Assembly (NCBI GenBank): GCA_947034885.2
Contig: OZ019759.1
Span: 2,501-66,500 of the forward strand
Length of the DNA: 64,000 nt
Origin: Thuidium tamariscinum
Taxonomy: Eukaryota; Streptophyta; Bryopsida; Hypnales; Thuidiaceae
Direction: 5' to 3'
Shown here: piece by piece, positions 61,125 through 64,000 of the stretch
Layout: each line of letters begins with the position of its first letter
Position numbering within the stretch: position 1 is the first letter of the stretch
Translations under genes and position numbers: made by a program
The notes under the pieces: model-generated
The model's input: only the letters and a program-made list of their open reading frames with translations
Database searches by the model: none
What the model was told of the DNA's origin: nothing

Positions 61125-64000
61125 CTAAGGCTTGTAATCAACGTCTCCTCTCACCTCAGCTCCACTACTATGACCTCTTGAATCCCATTCCGAGTCTTCT
61201 TCATTACTTGTGCTATCCATACTATCGGATGAAGACTGTAGAGCTCGCTCTTTTCTTCCGGATACTTGCTTTGATGCAAGCGATCTCTTGCGTCTACCCT
61301 TCTTTTTCTTTTTCACCATGTCTCTACCTCCTAGTGTAGACTTCCCAATCCCTTGTTCAAGACCATTAACCGGTTTCACTTTGCTTTGTGAGAAAGGTTC
61401 ACATACATCAAGGGGGGTTCGACCTAGACTTTGCCGCTTCGATGGTGATTTTGAAAAGGCCTCCAGTATTCTTTTAGTTCTAGCTTTCTTGGACTCTTTC
61501 ATTGCTGGTTGTCTTGCTTTTGATCCGCTTGGAATGATGATCTCATTTGCGCCAAAAGAGAGTGATCGATCCGATGACTTCACCCAAAGTCGACCAAACA
61601 TAGACTCCAATGTCTCATCTTCTTCTGGATCCTTATTTCCGTTGCGTAAACTACCGAGACCACCTAAACTTGCATTGCCGTTTTTGAATAGTATGCGTGG
61701 AGGACCGCTACGTGGGGGTAGGGTTGGATCTCGTACGAGGGGCTTCTTGCCTTTGCCAACATCAAATGACATGGGGCTCCCAGACTCCATCATACCTGCA
61801 TCTACATATGTTGCTACTCCCCGTGCTTTACCTTTCTCGGTACTTGCAAGACAGCTTTTCTTACACGCCAATACTTCAACAAATGCAACACTTGTATCAC
61901 CAACATTTTTGTCCACCTTCACTCCACTGTCTCCCAAGTCGTTCTGTTTTCCAAGTTCTTCTGCTTCGACCCCTACTGGCGATGGACATTTAGAAATTGG
62001 AATCAATTCATCCGGGGTCGAAGTCCCACCGATGTTCATCGTTGCCCCATTTCTCTCTTCCATTGCCACATTAGTATCCCGGCTATGTGCTCGAACATTC
62101 TCACTACTCAATACTGTAGTTCCATCCACAAATTTAGCTTCTGATGGGACACCCTCATCATAGTCGTAATTCTCCTCGTCCTCTTCAAAATTGAAGACAT
62201 CCAATGGATTGTCTTGAAAGTCTTCATCATTATGATGAGGGTTTTGGGATGGTTCATCAACCAAACTAGTCACATTGTATTCCGCATCATATTCATCATC
62301 AAATAGGGGATCTCTCTCTTCACCATCGCCATGATCTTCACCACCTTCATCCTCTGACATGGACTCTTCCATATCCACACTCTCGAATTGCTCTTCGTAC
62401 CACTTCTTCTCATCATTTTCTTGAGATGCGGAAAGCACTTTAGTATTGGTGTACACATACACCAAATCTTGTGCTCTCTGTGGCGTCAACTTGTTTCGAG
62501 ATTTGTTGTGAACAAATGAATAGCTACTCCAATTTCGTTCACACGAAGAGGACGATACCGGTTGGGCCAAAATACGCTTGGCAATTGGAGCAATGAACTT
62601 CCCGCACGCGCCCTCAAAATCCCACCAAGCATGTGTTGACAATTGTTGTTCGTTGGGGTCCAACATTTTGTGGAAAGGGGGTTCCCTATGTCGAAAGGCT
62701 ACAAATTCCTTCACAACAGCGGCATACTGTTCTGTGGTACATACTTTCGTTAAAACACGCTTGCATGCATCCATTGCATCTTGATCATCAGCAAGCTCTT
62801 TGTCGTGAAGAAGATAGGGATTCAACAAAGCCCCTGCATAATGTAGATCTGTCTCTACCATCGCTCGCCGTTCATGAAAGGCTTCTTGTAGATGGATGGC
62901 TAAATCCAAGGACAAACTAAAAGGTGCTTCGTCCAACGACAAAATGTGCTTCTGTATTTTCTTCATGATATGTAGCACCTTCCCCATACATGGCCTTTTT
63001 GCATCCAAATCGCGTAGACCATGTACCACCGGAGCCGATAAATCCTTGAAATTTTGACAACGCCGCCAAAAATGCTCGTTCAAAATGATGTCCTTCACCC
63101 TTCGGCTCACATTGCGAGGATGAGTATTCCGCCCCAATGTTTTCACGTATTGTTCCCACTCTGGGTCCGTCACCGTTTGCTGTAACTTCCCCTTCACCTT
63201 CAACATACGGTCCACCATGTTGTAATTGGAAGCAAACCGAGTTTCCACCGCCATCAACAACATGCAGTCCGGCGAGTACCTTCGAAATATTGCAAGAGGC
63301 ATGTGCCTCTTTTTGAAGAATTTCACTACGTTACGGGCATTGCCCACGACCTCCTCAATCCACCGTTCGTTGCCCCAATCTTTCAATAACAAATTCAGGG
63401 CATGGACCACGCAACCCTGGTAAAATATATGAGGGTACTTCGGAGATATCAAGTTGAATGCGGCTTCATTCACAGGCGCATTATCTGCGCTTATTTGTAC
63501 TATTTTGTGAGGACCCACTTCTTCTATGAATTTTTCCAATATAGAGGCTAAATAGGCGGCATTCTTCTCTTTTCCTGTTGTATCCTCCGATCCTAGAAAT
63601 TGCTCGCCCGCAGAAGACATGAGCATTGCATTTACCAAAGGACGATTTGCCGCCGAAGTCCACCCATCAATAGACAATGTTGCTCCAAGCTTCCTGATGC
63701 TGTCTTCTGTTCGCTTCTTCATATTCACTTTAATGTCTGCCTTCGCTTGATCAAGCAACTTATGTCGTAATTCATGGTATGACGGTGGGGTATAGGGTTT
63801 GTGAAACTCAGCCGTTTTCTTCACCGCTTCTTTAAATGCTGCATTCCGTGCCACTGAAAATGGTATGTTCGCAACATAAAAAAAATTAGCCCACACTGCA
63901 TGCAATTTCCGTCTACTCGCTTCTTCGAAGCCATCTCCTATCCGCCGCTGCACCAAAGGCCTACTAGTTGATCCTACCCCTGTGTCTCCTTCATCTGATG
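61125..64000 (-). CDS. hAT transposase (DUF659 and hAT dimerisation domain) with long acidic/basic C-terminal tail; 5' end outside window
   Basis: An uninterrupted frame of more than 943 codons stays open to the window edge, so the start, and any BED zinc finger, lies beyond it. Counting from position 63956, the DUF659-type catalytic region shows LSIDGWTSAANRPLV (~95) and IVQISADNAPVNEA (~155), then CVVHALNLLLKDWG. The dimerisation domain is at ~440-510 with AWWDFEGACGKF and SSSSCERNWSSYSFVHNKS. Some 435 residues follow: an acidic run (DEGGEDHGDGEERD), low-complexity sequence, then a strongly basic motif (VKKKKKGRRKRS) that could be a nuclear signal. Most hAT transposases end shortly after the dimerisation domain, so the tail is unusual. 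No stops or frameshifts are visible, unlike the neighbouring elements; it may be active or recently so. Confidence 0.88.
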   Translation of the reverse strand, partial: SDEGDTGVGSTSRPLVQRRIGDGFEEASRRKLHAVWANFFYVANIPFSVARNAAFKEAVKKTAEFHKPYTPPSYHELRHKLLDQAKADIKVNMKKRTEDSIRKLGATLSIDGWTSAANRPLVNAMLMSSAGEQFLGSEDTTGKEKNAAYLASILEKFIEEVGPHKIVQISADNAPVNEAAFNLISPKYPHIFYQGCVVHALNLLLKDWGNERWIEEVVGNARNVVKFFKKRHMPLAIFRRYSPDCMLLMAVETRFASNYNMVDRMLKVKGKLQQTVTDPEWEQYVKTLGRNTHPRNVSRRVKDIILNEHFWRRCQNFKDLSAPVVHGLRDLDAKRPCMGKVLHIMKKIQKHILSLDEAPFSLSLDLAIHLQEAFHERRAMVETDLHYAGALLNPYLLHDKELADDQDAMDACKRVLTKVCTTEQYAAVVKEFVAFRHREPPFHKMLDPNEQQLSTHAWWDFEGACGKFIAPIAKRILAQPVSSSSCERNWSSYSFVHNKSRNKLTPQRAQDLVYVYTNTKVLSASQENDEKKWYEEQFESVDMEESMSEDEGGEDHGDGEERDPLFDDEYDAEYNVTSLVDEPSQNPHHNDEDFQDNPLDVFNFEEDEENYDYDEGVPSEAKFVDGTTVLSSENVRAHSRDTNVAMEERNGATMNIGGTSTPDELIPISKCPSPVGVEAEELGKQNDLGDSGVKVDKNVGDTSVAFVEVLACKKSCLASTEKGKARGVATYVDAGMMESGSPMSFDVGKGKKPLVRDPTLPPRSGPPRILFKNGNASLGGLGSLRNGNKDPEEDETLESMFGRLWVKSSDRSLSFGANEIIIPSGSKARQPAMKESKKARTKRILEAFSKSPSKRQSLGRTPLDVCEPFSQSKVKPVNGLEQGIGKSTLGGRDMVKKKKKGRRKRSLASKQVSGRKERALQSSSDSMDSTSNEEDSEWDSRGHSSGAEVRGDVDYKP

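Larger units (their letters stand above)
55103..64000. mobile_element. E2: second copy of the E1 family, partial (right end outside window)
   Basis: It begins TAGGGTTGCTAGCTTGTGAG at 55103, matching the E1 left end, and has the same inner CTATGACCGTGGTTTT block (55208-55223). The methyltransferase-like gene follows in the same orientation and at a similar distance, with homologous 3' flanking sequence (CACACAAATCCAA, ATATGTCAATTCC). A hAT element starting at 59013 interrupts it. Its right end, and any partner transposase gene, would lie beyond 64000, so this is not confirmed. The 10-bp left flank is GTTTCTGGGA. Confidence 0.6.
59013..64000. mobile_element. hAT element, partial, nested in E2 and enclosing an SRA fragment
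   Basis: CAGGGTTGACGAATCGGTAC at 59013 looks like a hAT terminus. The sequence turns at once into GGACGTCCGGAC-type subterminal repeats, whereas the flank left of it is intron of the methyltransferase-like gene. The 8-bp left flank is CTCATTTT; the matching duplication should stand outside the right end, beyond the window. Inside are a GC-rich tandem repeat, a + strand SRA-domain remnant and the minus-strand transposase. Position of the left end is inferred from one side only. Confidence 0.55.

Noticed and set aside
1..64000. LTR retrotransposon, viral, CRISPR, tRNA or rRNA features
   Set aside because: No reverse transcriptase, integrase or gag motifs, no regular spacer-repeat array, and no structured RNA that I could recognise.

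Overview
This is a plant nuclear window, most probably from a bryophyte or another early-diverging streptophyte. The one clearly intact host gene is a plant-specific PB1-domain Raf-like (B4-type) protein kinase with nine coding exons and short GT-AG introns. Almost everything else is DNA-transposon sequence. I recognised no LTR-retrotransposon protein. Species cannot be fixed from sequence alone.

Layout. 1-4.1 kb: a cluster of short palindromes followed by a decayed transposon-type ORF (DUF7869-like). 4.1-7.1 kb: mostly empty, with one coding-like remnant. 7083-37979: one composite element (here E1) bounded by related termini and a 10-bp direct repeat GGCCATAAAT. E1 carries two divergent decayed genes: a MULE/GCM1-type transposase-like gene (+, 33.1-36.9 kb) and a multi-exon gene (-, 32.6 to 7.4 kb) that appears to encode an acidic N-terminus, a ParB-like DGNHR segment, a coiled coil and an N4/N6 DNA-methyltransferase-like fold. 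This second gene is split by a 15.8-kb CACTA element (9681-25474, 3-bp duplication AAT) in one intron, by a 216-bp CACTA-type foldback MITE in another, and by a ~2.7-kb satellite array between its 5' exons. The CACTA has its own Tnp2 and TnpA-like genes, both with stops.

38-43.4 kb: AT-rich with a piggyBac-like MITE. 43.5-50.3 kb: the kinase gene. 51.6-54.6 kb: two more piggyBac-like MITEs (TTAA duplications), one of which interrupts an unrecognised intronless pseudogene. 55103 to the window end: a second copy of the E1 family (E2) with the 3' half of the same methyltransferase-like gene, interrupted at 59013 by a hAT element. That hAT extends past the window, carries an apparently intact transposase and encloses a truncated SRA (YDG) domain, the methyl-cytosine-reading domain of SUVH/UHRF proteins.

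The most interesting signal is the E1/E2 family: a DNA transposon that seems to couple a transposase with a ParB-methyltransferase-like protein. It sits beside a hAT that picked up a methyl-DNA reader domain. All inferences come from reading the sequence; no database search was run.
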